Shown: positions 54,222 to 63,265 of the stretch, one piece after another
How positions within the stretch are numbered: the stretch's first letter is position 1
How the letters are laid out: every line of letters begins with the position of its first letter
Source of the DNA: Methylohalobius sp964654415
Lineage (GTDB): Bacteria; Pseudomonadota; Gammaproteobacteria; Methylococcales; Methylothermaceae
Length of the DNA stretch: 64,000 bases
Assembly (NCBI GenBank): GCA_964654415.1
Contig: CAZZIP010000004.1
Span: 62,001 to 126,000, forward strand
Direction: 5' to 3'
Notes under the pieces: model-generated
What the model saw: only the letters and a program-made list of their open reading frames with translations
Database searches by the model: none
What the model was told of the DNA's origin: nothing
Position numbers and translations under genes: made by a program

Positions 54222-56974
54222 TCAGAGCGCATCGAGTCGAGCAGTTTCTGCGCGCGCTCGCGCTCGGGAAATTGAGGCTGTTCCTTGAGCAAACGCTGCA
54301 ATATTCTCCTTGCTTCGTCCTTATTTCCAGATTGCACCAGCGCCTCGGCCAAATGCAAATGAATGGCAGGCAAATGGGGTGCCCGCACCGCGGCCTCTTG
54401 CAACAAGGTCACTCCTTCCTTGAGCCTTCCGCGCTGGCTGTAGATCCAGCCGACCGTATCCAGCATTTCAGGATTGTCTTTGGCCTTGCTGGCGAGATCT
54501 TCGGCCAACTCCAATGCTTTGGCTTGACCCGTCTCCTGATATAGCCAGGCTAAGTTATTAAGGATTAAGAGGTTATCCGGTGCCAACGCCCGGGCTTTTT
54601 CATAAGCTTCGATGGCGCGCGCGGCCTCACCGTCGGCTTGATGCCCCATGGCCAACATCAGCCAGCCGGCTGCATCCTGGGGGGACTGCTTAAGCCAGCT
54701 CTGCAGGATTTCGTTTGCTTTGGCAGATTCCCCGTGCTGCCGGTACAGCTGATACAAGCGTTGAGCAGTTAGCGATGATCCTCCCAAATCATGGGCTTTG
54801 CGATAGGACGCTAAAGCTTGATCGGATTGCTTCTGCTGCAAAGCCACCTCCCCCTCCCAAATGTAACCAACTGGCTGCTCGGGAAGAAGCTTCTGCAGCT
54901 TGCGGGCTGCAGCCAGCGCCTCTTCATAGCGCTTTTGCTTGAGCAGCAAACGAATCCGCTCGCCTGCTGCCAGCAAAAAATCCTCCTTCAGCTGCAAAGC
55001 GGCCTCCCAGGCTTTGAGCGCCGCTTCCTCGTTCCCGCTCGCCACCAAGGACAAACCTAATAGATAGTGGCTATACGGCTCCTTAGGAAAACGGCTGACC
55101 AACTTCTGAAACGTGGCCACTGCGCTGGCCGCCTGATCTGCAGCCAGCTGCGCCTGCCCTAGGATTTGCAAAACACGCCCATCGTCTGGATATTTCTCGG
55201 CTATGGCACGCACCGCCTCCAACGCCTTGAGCGCCTCCCCCTTGGCCAGAAGATACCTGGCGAGCATCAAAGTCGGCTCCAGGGCTTCGGGATTGCGGCT
55301 GCGCGCTTCCTCCAAGCGGCGAGCCATCGCCTCGTAATCCTTGCGCGTTTCAGCGATCTGCGCCAAGCCGATCAAGGCGGCCACATGCCCAGGTTGCCTG
55401 TCCAGCACCTTTTGGTAGTAGCGCTCGGCTTGCTCCATCTCACCCTGGCGGAACTTGAGTTTGGCCAAATTCAAAGCCGCAGTGACATAGTCGGGGTGCT
55501 GCTTTAGCGTCTCCTGCCACTGAGCTTCTGCCTTTGCCGCCTCCCCTTTGGCCAGATAAGCCGCAGCGATCAGATTACCGGGAAGCGGATTGTCCGGCAT
55601 CTTCTCGGCCAGTTTCTGGGCCGCCTCAAGCGCTTGATCGTAGTTTTTCTGTTGCAGCCTAGTGAGCACCAGCATGACCTCTGCCTGGACCAGTTTAGGG
55701 TCGTGGGCAATCGCCTGCTCAAGCTGCTCAACCGCCCCCTCAAGCTCTCCGGAGGCGATTTTACCCAGTGCCAACTGGGTGCGGATCGCAGCTGCTTCCG
55801 GCGCAAGGCGCACAGCTTCGGTCAAAAGCTCGCTTCCCTTATCGAACTGCCGGTTTTGCAAATAGGCGCTGCCTAACAGCGCCAGAAACTGAGGATCTTG
55901 CGCCAGTTTCTCCCGCTGCGGCTCAAGCAGCGCTATTGCCTCTTGCGGTCGCCCCTGTTTTATTTTGACTGCCCCCAGGAGTTTAAGCAGCGGTGGATGA
56001 TCGGGTAACTGCTTGTGGACTTCGGTCAGATATTCCTCGGCCAACCCAAGCTCGTTTTTGCGGTAAGCGATCGCCCCCAACAGCAGGCGACTAGGAAGAT
56101 GGTTGGGGGCAGCGCTTATGACTTTTAACAGGGAATCTTCGGCAGAAGAGATATCGTCGGTCTGAAACGCCAACAAGCCCTTGAGGTAGTGCACTAGCGG
56201 TAGCTTAGGAGCGATTTGTTCGGCTTGCTTTAAGTCTTCACGCGCCGCATCCGGTTGGTTTTGGGCCAGATAAACGGCAGCCCGACCGGACAAGGCGCGG
56301 ATATCTTTCGGATTGCGCTTTAGCCCTTGGGAGAAAGCTTCTGCAGCCCCGGCAAAATCCCCCTGAAGGCGTCTGGACTCAGCCAGCACCAGCCAGGCGT
56401 CGAGGTGGTCGGGATTGGTCTTAAGAACCTGTTCGGCCCGTTGACCCGCCGCCTCGGGTTGTCTCTCCATAAGCGCCAGGCGCGCCAGGCCCAGATGCCC
56501 CTCAGCGCTTTCGGGAACCAGCTCGAGCGCCTGGTCGAATGCTCGGCGAGCGGCCTCTTTGTCTCCCAACGAAAGCTGCGCCATCCCGCGCAGGGCCAAG
56601 AGATCCGCGCGCAAATCTACCGGAGCATCCTCCTCAAGTTCCACCTTGAGCGCCTCTTTGGCCTGCCCATTAAGCAGATAGGCTTTGGCCAGCGGCACGG
56701 CCCAGCGTTTGGCCTCTACGCCCAATTCTTTGGCCTTTTCTAATTCCTTAACCGCTCCGGCCCCCTCTCCCAAACGCAAATAAGCCTCTCCTAAGAGCAA
56801 ACGACCCTCGGCATGGCGCGGATTTTCCTTTAAGAAATTTTTCAGCTGGATCACCGCCGCCTTGACCTCGCCTTTAGCGAGATACTGCTTGGCCTCCTCA
56901 AGATAGCGATCCTGCCCGCTAACCGCCAGAGCACTCCAAAGCAGCAAAGCTAACAAACTCCTCTTACCTGTCAT
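54218..56974 (-). CDS. prsT: PEP-CTERM system TPR-repeat protein PrsT
   Basis: Large exported tetratricopeptide protein associated with PEP-CTERM/exosortase exopolysaccharide systems; its molecular role is unestablished. A signal peptide (residues 1-20, ending AVSGQ) is followed by almost continuous 34-residue TPR units to the C-terminus, e.g. LAKGEVKAAVIQLKNFLKENP and ARRAFDQALELVPESAEGHLGLARLAL in outline. Length 918 aa is typical of PrsT. It follows prsR by 9 bp and completes the prsK-prsR-prsT trio. Confidence 0.92.
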   Translation of the reverse strand: MTGKRSLLALLLWSALAVSGQDRYLEEAKQYLAKGEVKAAVIQLKNFLKENPRHAEGRLLLGEAYLRLGEGAGAVKELEKAKELGVEAKRWAVPLAKAYLLNGQAKEALKVELEEDAPVDLRADLLALRGMAQLSLGDKEAARRAFDQALELVPESAEGHLGLARLALMERQPEAAGQRAEQVLKTNPDHLDAWLVLAESRRLQGDFAGAAEAFSQGLKRNPKDIRALSGRAAVYLAQNQPDAAREDLKQAEQIAPKLPLVHYLKGLLAFQTDDISSAEDSLLKVISAAPNHLPSRLLLGAIAYRKNELGLAEEYLTEVHKQLPDHPPLLKLLGAVKIKQGRPQEAIALLEPQREKLAQDPQFLALLGSAYLQNRQFDKGSELLTEAVRLAPEAAAIRTQLALGKIASGELEGAVEQLEQAIAHDPKLVQAEVMLVLTRLQQKNYDQALEAAQKLAEKMPDNPLPGNLIAAAYLAKGEAAKAEAQWQETLKQHPDYVTAALNLAKLKFRQGEMEQAERYYQKVLDRQPGHVAALIGLAQIAETRKDYEAMARRLEEARSRNPEALEPTLMLARYLLAKGEALKALEAVRAIAEKYPDDGRVLQILGQAQLAADQAASAVATFQKLVSRFPKEPYSHYLLGLSLVASGNEEAALKAWEAALQLKEDFLLAAGERIRLLLKQKRYEEALAAARKLQKLLPEQPVGYIWEGEVALQQKQSDQALASYRKAHDLGGSSLTAQRLYQLYRQHGESAKANEILQSWLKQSPQDAAGWLMLAMGHQADGEAARAIEAYEKARALAPDNLLILNNLAWLYQETGQAKALELAEDLASKAKDNPEMLDTVGWIYSQRGRLKEGVTLLQEAAVRAPHLPAIHLHLAEALVQSGNKDEARRILQRLLKEQPQFPERERAQKLLDSMRSD

Positions 56975-56983
56975 AGCGTTCCC

Positions 56984-58357
56984 CTAGACTTTCAAATCGA
57001 ATTTGTTCAACAAGGCGTACAAAGTAGGGCGACTGACATCGAGAAGCTCTGCCGCCTTTGACACGCTGCCTTGGGCCTCGCTCAAAGCGGCGCAAACAGC
57101 CTGGCGTTCGGCCAACTCGCGGGCCTCGCGCAAGGTCAGAAGGCGCCTGTCCTTTACCGCTTCGGGAAGTTTAAGATCGGCGACCTCGATCTTCGGTCCC
57201 TTCGCCAGGGCAACGGCAGTCTTGACCCGCCCTTGCAGTTCACGCACGTTACCCGGCCAATCATAAGACTCCATAGCCGCGAGCGCGGCTTCGTTAAAAT
57301 CGAGCAAGTTCTTCCTCATCTCCAGGCTGTAGCGGTGGAGGAAAGCGCGCGCCAACACCTGGACGTCTTCCCGGCGCTCCCTCAAGGGAGGGAGAGTAAC
57401 GGTCGTCTCGTTGATGCGGAAATATAAATCCTCGCGGAAACGGCCTTCGCCGATCAGACGCTCTATGTCCTGATGGGTAGCACAGATAACGCGCACGTCC
57501 ACCGGAATTTCCCGCCTTCCGCCGATGCGCTCGATGGTTCGCTCCTGCAAAAAGCGCAAAAGCTTTGGCTGCAGCGCCAAAGGCATGTCGCCGATCTCGT
57601 CCAAAAACAAGGTGCCACCTTGGGCCAACTCGATCTTGCCCTTGGTCTGCTTAGCAGCGTCGGTGAACGCCCCTTTCTCATAGCCGAACAGCTCCGCCTC
57701 CAGGAGATTTTCCGGAATGGCAGCGGTATTGATCGCCACGAATGGCCCATTGGCCCTGGGGCTCAAGCGGTGCAGAGCACGCGCCATCACTTCCTTGCCG
57801 GTGCCGCTCTCGCCGAGCAGCAAGATGCTCAAATTCGTAGGCGCTAACTGTTCGATCAGACGGCAAATTTCGTGCATTTTGGGGCTGGCAGCAATCACCC
57901 CATCTAAGGGGGAATGGATGTGTAAGCGGGCCAGCTTGCGGTTTTCCTCTTCCAAGGCATAGAGGCGAAAGGCCCGTTTCACGATCAATGCGAGCAGGTC
58001 CGCCTCGACCGGCTTTTGATAAAAATCGTAGGCCCCCAAACCGATGGCGCGCACGGCATTGTCGTGGTCGTCATTGCCGGTGATGACGATCACCTTGGTG
58101 GAAGGCGCCAGCTTCAAGATCGCCTCTAGGGTGGCAAAGCCTTCAGATACCCCACCCGGGTCAGGCGGCAGCCCAAGATCCAAAGTCACCACCTGCGGCA
58201 TGGCCTTTTTCATCATCGTCAGCGCCGCTTCGCGATCCTCGGCAGTGACGACCGCATAACCATCGGCAAAACTCCACTTGAGCTGATTCCTAAGACCTAG
58301 GTCATCCTCGACGATCAGCAAAGTCTCCCATCCGTAGCTTTTTGAATCGCCAGTCAA
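56984..58357 (-). CDS. prsR: PEP-CTERM-box sigma-54 response regulator PrsR
   Basis: NtrC-family activator. The receiver domain (residues ~12-125) has acidic pocket VEDD, phosphorylatable Asp in TLDLGLPPDPG (about residue 60), and FYQKPVE. The AAA+ domain has Walker A GESGTGKE (~185), the sigma-54-contacting GAFTDA loop, and FLDEIGDMP as Walker B. The Fis-type helix-turn-helix is at the end (SKAAELLDVSRPTLYALLNKF). Start is TTG, overlapping the prsK stop as TTGA; no ATG is available near the N-terminus. Its targets are sigma-54 promoters, but I found no GG-N10-GC site in the nearby gaps. Confidence 0.95.
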   Translation of the reverse strand: MTGDSKSYGWETLLIVEDDLGLRNQLKWSFADGYAVVTAEDREAALTMMKKAMPQVVTLDLGLPPDPGGVSEGFATLEAILKLAPSTKVIVITGNDDHDNAVRAIGLGAYDFYQKPVEADLLALIVKRAFRLYALEEENRKLARLHIHSPLDGVIAASPKMHEICRLIEQLAPTNLSILLLGESGTGKEVMARALHRLSPRANGPFVAINTAAIPENLLEAELFGYEKGAFTDAAKQTKGKIELAQGGTLFLDEIGDMPLALQPKLLRFLQERTIERIGGRREIPVDVRVICATHQDIERLIGEGRFREDLYFRINETTVTLPPLRERREDVQVLARAFLHRYSLEMRKNLLDFNEAALAAMESYDWPGNVRELQGRVKTAVALAKGPKIEVADLKLPEAVKDRRLLTLREARELAERQAVCAALSEAQGSVSKAAELLDVSRPTLYALLNKFDLKV

Positions 58358-60438
58358 ACCGACACCCCTTCGTGCGTCTTTATCGTTTCAGATTCACTTG
58401 TGGCCAAGGGGAAGATGAAACAAAAGCGGCTGCCTTTGCCGGGAGTGCTCTGCACCGTTAGGTCCCCGCCTAGGGCACGCACGTATTCGCGGCTTTCGTA
58501 AGCGCCGATCCCTATCCCGCTCAAGCCTTTGGTGGTCTCGAACGGCTTGAACAGCCGTCCGCGGATGAATTCGCTATCCATTCCCGGCCCGTTGTCTTCC
58601 ACCTCAACTATAGCCTGCCTTCCCCGCAAGTCCAGCCTGATTTTTACCCAACCGTGTTTGCCTGCCGCTTCCTGAGCATTTTGGATGATGTGTTCCAAGG
58701 CCGAACTTAGCTTTTCTGGCTGGGCCAGAACGGGAGCTTCCTGGTCCGTCTGGAACTCGAGCGTAGGCCTTGGCAACTGCCCTGCCCGCGCCGCTGCCAC
58801 TTCTTGCAGCACAAGGCGCAAATCTATTTTTTGTTTGGACGTCTCGGCTCCTAAGTTTTTAAGTTGCGTCAATAGGCGGTTCATCTTAGAAGCTGCGTGC
58901 TCAACAGTGGTCATGGCGTCGCGCACGAATTCGGGATTGGCGGCGTGTTTGTCGGCGTTGCGTACGACCAAAGCAAGCTGGGCAACAAGGTTTTTGAGGT
59001 CGTGCACTACGAACGCCGCTAAGCGGTTGAATCCCTCGAACTGGCGAGCTTCTAAAAGACGCCTGGCCGTCTCCTCCACCACTAAAAAGCTGGCCGCTTG
59101 GCGACCGGCGGTTTTAAGCACATCCCGTACTTCCCAGTTGCATTCGAACTTAGATCTAGGGGAAGTCAACAGCACTACTGCCCATAAGTCCTCGCCATGA
59201 AACAGCGGCACGAGCAACCAGGGGTCACGACAGCCGTCTAGCCAACTGGGAAAACTCAAGCATTCATACAGTTCGGGCAGAGCCTTCAGTTCTTGAAGAT
59301 TTACTACCCACTTTTTGCGCTGCATGAAGTCGATCACAGGATCTTGACCTTCTATGGGTCCGGCCTGGAATTTAGGCTCCCCCCACTCGGCCAAGGCCGA
59401 AAAGCTGCCGTGCTCGGAGCGTACCCAAAGGAGGCCAGAAGGGCTTTCGACCAGGTCAGCAAGCGCTCGAATCACACGCTCGCCTAGAGGAGAGTCGTTT
59501 GCCGAGTGAGACAAAATCTGGGTGATCCTAAGCCATTCTTTGCGGTAGTCGTAGCGATAACTGAAAAAATGCTTGTTCAAAAATACCCTAAGGTAAGCGC
59601 GCGCCGATCCGGAAAACAGCAGGATTAAAAGCAAAAGTCCCGCCCCAACCAGGAAAGCGATTTGGAAAACCTCGCCCCACTGACCGCCGTAGAGCCGAAT
59701 GTAGTAACCGGCGCCGGCCATCACCAAAAGATACAGGCCAGTCCCTAACACCGCCGCCGAATGAAATACGAAATCCCGAGAGATAAAGGCTTCCACCGAC
59801 CAATCTGGGTTGCGTGCTGCCGACACCGCAAACAATGGCACCAGTAGGCTCTCTACTAGCCCGCGCGCGCTCCAAAGATTTAGGTCAATGCGTTTGAACA
59901 ACAATGCCTCGGAATAAAGATAAAACTCATATGCGCACATCCCCCCAAGCGCCAAGCACAGGAACTTGATATACCAGCGGCGGTCCGGGCGGGTGTTACG
60001 ATACAGCTGCTCTACGCCGATCAGGCCTAAAAGCGCCAAAAACAACTGACCGACAAGCGGAACCTCAATGAGCCACGTTCCAGACCACAAGTTGGCAAGC
60101 CAGGGATGTACCGTCAAATAAGCTATCAGGCTCACTCCCCCGTACCTCGCCCAACGCAGGGCATTTCGGGTAAGCTTAAAAGGCAAAAGTTGCCACAAAA
60201 ATACCAGCCATCCGCCAAAGCGCAGGACTTCCAGCGACCAGATCAGCGCTGCCGGCAAATTCCTAAAGGCCAACTGCCAGGCGTTGGTCCCTGCCCATAG
60301 ACAAGTCAGACCCGAGGCCAACAACAACATCCCGCCTTTTGCTGAATGCCCCCGCCAAGAGCTCGCAATCCACCCGGTTAGAAACAAATAGGCGACCGAA
60401 GCAAACGCGTAACTGACTACCCCAACCGCAGAATCCAT
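58354..60438 (-). CDS. prsK: PEP-CTERM system sensor histidine kinase PrsK
   Basis: Membrane kinase that should phosphorylate PrsR. Around nine hydrophobic segments fill residues ~1-290, followed by a GAF-like domain (~310-450), the phosphoacceptor helix FVVHDLKNLVAQL (His near residue 495), and an HATPase domain with the N box HIIQNAQEAAGKH, VEDNGPGMD and GIGIGAYESREYV. The ATG at 60438 overlaps the sugar-transferase stop as TGATG; an in-frame start 7 codons upstream is also open. Signal sensed is unknown. Confidence 0.94.
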   Translation of the reverse strand: MDSAVGVVSYAFASVAYLFLTGWIASSWRGHSAKGGMLLLASGLTCLWAGTNAWQLAFRNLPAALIWSLEVLRFGGWLVFLWQLLPFKLTRNALRWARYGGVSLIAYLTVHPWLANLWSGTWLIEVPLVGQLFLALLGLIGVEQLYRNTRPDRRWYIKFLCLALGGMCAYEFYLYSEALLFKRIDLNLWSARGLVESLLVPLFAVSAARNPDWSVEAFISRDFVFHSAAVLGTGLYLLVMAGAGYYIRLYGGQWGEVFQIAFLVGAGLLLLILLFSGSARAYLRVFLNKHFFSYRYDYRKEWLRITQILSHSANDSPLGERVIRALADLVESPSGLLWVRSEHGSFSALAEWGEPKFQAGPIEGQDPVIDFMQRKKWVVNLQELKALPELYECLSFPSWLDGCRDPWLLVPLFHGEDLWAVVLLTSPRSKFECNWEVRDVLKTAGRQAASFLVVEETARRLLEARQFEGFNRLAAFVVHDLKNLVAQLALVVRNADKHAANPEFVRDAMTTVEHAASKMNRLLTQLKNLGAETSKQKIDLRLVLQEVAAARAGQLPRPTLEFQTDQEAPVLAQPEKLSSALEHIIQNAQEAAGKHGWVKIRLDLRGRQAIVEVEDNGPGMDSEFIRGRLFKPFETTKGLSGIGIGAYESREYVRALGGDLTVQSTPGKGSRFCFIFPLATSESETIKTHEGVSV

Positions 60439-61826
60439 CACCGCGCTCCCTTGCCCCATAGCACTACCTCCACCGTCTGCAGCATGATCAGAACGTCTAA
60501 GAGCAGACTGTAATTCTTGACGTAATACAAGTCATATTGGAGTTTCTCTACTGCATCCGCCTCGCTGGCGCCATAAGGGTAGCGCACCTGAGCCCAGCCA
60601 GTGATCCCGGGTTTGACCCGATGGCGCTCGGCATAATAGGGAATGGTCTCGGCAAACTTTTCTACAAATTCAGGGCGTTCCGGCCGCGGCCCAACAAAGC
60701 TCATATCGCCTTTGAGTACGTTCCACAGCTGCGGCAGTTCGTCAATCCGGGTCTTGCGGATAAACCTTCCCACCCGCGTGATGCGCTCGTCATTGACAGC
60801 CGCCATGCGCGCCCCATCCTTCTCGGCGTCGGGGCGCATGCTGCGAAATTTAGCCAGCTGGAACAGCCTAAAATTTTCACCTACGCGCGTCTGCCGATAG
60901 AGAACTGGATATTTTCCCCCTCCCTCGATCCAGATGGCTATCGCTGTAAGCAGCATCACCGGCCAGGTGACAGCCAACAACACAAAGCTGGCTACAATGT
61001 CAAACAGGCGTTTGACGAGCAGGCTGCTTTTCATCCTAAACCCGTCGGAGAACACTAACCAACTAGGCTGCAAGCAGTCGATCTTGATAATCCCCGCTTC
61101 GCGTTCAAAAAAAGTCAGAAGGTCCACCACCTCGATTCCAGCCATCTTGCAATCTAAGAGCTCATCCACGGGAAATCCCTGGCGACGGTCGTCGGGGGCA
61201 ACCACGATTTCGTCTATATCCTCGCGCTCAGCAAAATCGCGCAAAGGTCCTTCAATCTCAAGCATGCGACTCAAATCCACTTGGCACGATTCGTTCCCTA
61301 TGCGCACAAACCCGAGTAAGGTTAAATTGGCATCTGCGAGCTTTTGGCTACTTTCCAAGATGCGGCTTGCCAGTTGACCGGCTCCCAGTACCAACACCCT
61401 TCGCCGCAAGTGCTGGCTGTCTACGAACCGACAAAACACCAAGCGGATGGCAATTATGGCGAGCGCAGAGAACAACAGAGTTAAGGCAAAAATCCCACGC
61501 CCTATAAACAAGTCTGGGAAAGCATAAAAGATGAGGCTCATTGCCACTGCACCGAAGGTAAAGCTTACCCCCAACCGCAACAAAAACTCGGCGAGTCCCC
61601 AGCGGTGAGCTACGCGCTGGTACAGCCCCAGGGCGGCATTTAAAATCACCATCGTTAAAGCAAACAGAAAGGCGGTAACCCACCAATCGGATTCCGCCTG
61701 CCACCCCTCCTCGTGCAGGAAACGTAGATGAGCACCGATAAAGATCGCTGCCGAAAGGATAACCGCCTCTACAACCATCAGCCCCAGATAAGCGGTCGAG
61801 ACATAGTGGCGGAAAATCCGGATCAT
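60438..61826 (-). CDS. PEP-CTERM-associated polyprenyl-phosphate sugar transferase (EpsB/WcaJ type)
   Basis: Initiating glycosyltransferase that loads the first sugar phosphate onto undecaprenyl phosphate for exopolysaccharide synthesis. Four N-terminal membrane helices (~10-130) precede a Rossmann-like domain (VLVLGAGQLASRILESS, ~147-163), a fifth helix near 285 (FVLLAVTWPVMLLTAIAIW), then the catalytic bact_transf domain: YRQTRVGENFRLFQLAKFRSMRPDAE, KTRIDELPQLWNVLKGDMSFVGPRPERPEF (with the essential Asp-Glu), and GITGWAQVRYPYG. At 462 aa it matches the PEP-CTERM-linked subgroup. It is first in the epsB-prsK-prsR-prsT run. Confidence 0.94.
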   Translation of the reverse strand: MIRIFRHYVSTAYLGLMVVEAVILSAAIFIGAHLRFLHEEGWQAESDWWVTAFLFALTMVILNAALGLYQRVAHRWGLAEFLLRLGVSFTFGAVAMSLIFYAFPDLFIGRGIFALTLLFSALAIIAIRLVFCRFVDSQHLRRRVLVLGAGQLASRILESSQKLADANLTLLGFVRIGNESCQVDLSRMLEIEGPLRDFAEREDIDEIVVAPDDRRQGFPVDELLDCKMAGIEVVDLLTFFEREAGIIKIDCLQPSWLVFSDGFRMKSSLLVKRLFDIVASFVLLAVTWPVMLLTAIAIWIEGGGKYPVLYRQTRVGENFRLFQLAKFRSMRPDAEKDGARMAAVNDERITRVGRFIRKTRIDELPQLWNVLKGDMSFVGPRPERPEFVEKFAETIPYYAERHRVKPGITGWAQVRYPYGASEADAVEKLQYDLYYVKNYSLLLDVLIMLQTVEVVLWGKGAR

Positions 61827-61987
61827 GGCATAACCTTAAGTTTTATTGTTCGGGATGAAGCCGTCTTCCGTCAGCGCATTCATGCTAACAAAAAAGCTCG
61901 GTGTGAGGACAAGTTGCTATCATTTTATAGTCGCAAATCGGCTATGCTTTGATGAATTTAAGCAAAATTTCGCCTTAAGGAGGCTCC

Positions 61988-63265
61988 ATGCTGTCGCTGG
62001 ACAACGTGAAATTGGGGATCGTGGGCTTAGGCTATGTGGGTCTGCCCCTGGCGGTAGAATTCGGGCGCCGCTTCGAAACCGTCGGCTTAGACATTAATCT
62101 AAAGCGGGTCGAGGAATTAAGGCGCGGGATCGACCGCTCCCGGGAGGTAGAGGCAGAAGAGCTCCAACGCGCCGAGCGGCTCCGGTTCACTACCGATCCC
62201 GCCGATCTTGCCGGCTGCAATGTCTTCGTGATCACCGTCCCCACCCCCATCGACCAGCACAAGCGCCCAGATTTGCAACCGTTGACTTCCGCCAGCCGCA
62301 CCGTAGGAAGCTTGCTCAAACCGGGCGATGTCGTGATCTACGAATCCACTGTCTACCCCGGCGCCACCGAGGAAGTGTGCGTACCGATCCTGGAACGCGA
62401 GTCGGGGCTTGCGTTCAACCGCGATTTTTTTGCCGGCTACAGCCCCGAGCGCATCAATCCCGGCGATAAACAGCATCGGCTTACTACCATCATCAAAGTC
62501 ACCTCGGGCTCGACCCCGGAAGCCGCCGAATTCATCGATCAACTCTACCGCAGCATCATTCCCGCCGGCACCCACAAAGCTAGCAGCATCAAGGTCGCCG
62601 AAGCCGCCAAAGTGATCGAGAACACCCAGCGCGACGTCAACATCGCCTTGATCAACGAACTTTCGGTGCTGTTTCACAAACTGGGCTTAGACACGTTAGA
62701 AGTGCTGGAAGCAGCCGGTAGCAAGTGGAATTTCTTACCTTTCCGGCCGGGGCTGGTGGGCGGACACTGCATCGGCGTTGATCCTTACTATCTGACCCAT
62801 AAGGCGCAGGAGATCGGTCACCACCCGGAGATTATCCTAGCCGGGCGGCGCATCAACGACTCCATGGGCGAATACGTGGTCGCCCGGGTGGTCAAACTGA
62901 TGAACCAGCGCCGCATCCACGTGTGTCAATCCAACGTCTTGATCATGGGGATTACATTCAAAGAAAACTGCCCGGACATCCGCAACACCCGGGTGATCGA
63001 CATGATCCGCGAGCTTGAGACCTACCACGCCAAGGTCGACGTCTACGACCCTTTAGCCTATCCCGACGAGGCCCAACAAGAACTTGGGGTCAACTTGCTC
63101 GAAAAGCCACAGCCTGGGCGTTACGATGCGATCATTATCGCCACCGCCCACGACCAGTTCCGGGAAATGGGAGCTGAAAAGATCCGGGCGCTGGGCAAAC
63201 CGAATGCGGTCTTGTTCGACGTCAAAGGGATTTTGCCCCAAGGCAGCGTGGATGGGCGCCTATGA
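61988..63265 (+). CDS. tviB: Nucleotide-sugar dehydrogenase, TviB/WbpA-like (UDP-N-acetylhexosamine 6-dehydrogenase)
   Basis: Oxidises UDP-GlcNAc or UDP-GalNAc to the uronic acid for polysaccharide synthesis. NAD-binding start GIVGLGYVGLPLAVEFG, catalytic Cys in GGHCIGVDPYYLTHKA (about residue 260), VPTPID and GYSPERINPGD are all present. The long-helix pattern and 425 aa fit the Vi-antigen TviB group rather than UDP-glucose dehydrogenase. GGAGG ribosome site ends 3 nt before the ATG. It is divergent from the epsB-type gene over a 160-bp AT-rich gap in which I found no secure promoter. It overlaps the next gene by 4 bp. Confidence 0.93.
   Translation: MLSLDNVKLGIVGLGYVGLPLAVEFGRRFETVGLDINLKRVEELRRGIDRSREVEAEELQRAERLRFTTDPADLAGCNVFVITVPTPIDQHKRPDLQPLTSASRTVGSLLKPGDVVIYESTVYPGATEEVCVPILERESGLAFNRDFFAGYSPERINPGDKQHRLTTIIKVTSGSTPEAAEFIDQLYRSIIPAGTHKASSIKVAEAAKVIENTQRDVNIALINELSVLFHKLGLDTLEVLEAAGSKWNFLPFRPGLVGGHCIGVDPYYLTHKAQEIGHHPEIILAGRRINDSMGEYVVARVVKLMNQRRIHVCQSNVLIMGITFKENCPDIRNTRVIDMIRELETYHAKVDVYDPLAYPDEAQQELGVNLLEKPQPGRYDAIIIATAHDQFREMGAEKIRALGKPNAVLFDVKGILPQGSVDGRL

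Noticed and set aside
61827..61987. Sigma-54 promoter for PrsR control between the sugar-transferase and dehydrogenase genes
   Set aside because: I scanned both strands for GG-N10-GC and found no acceptable site.
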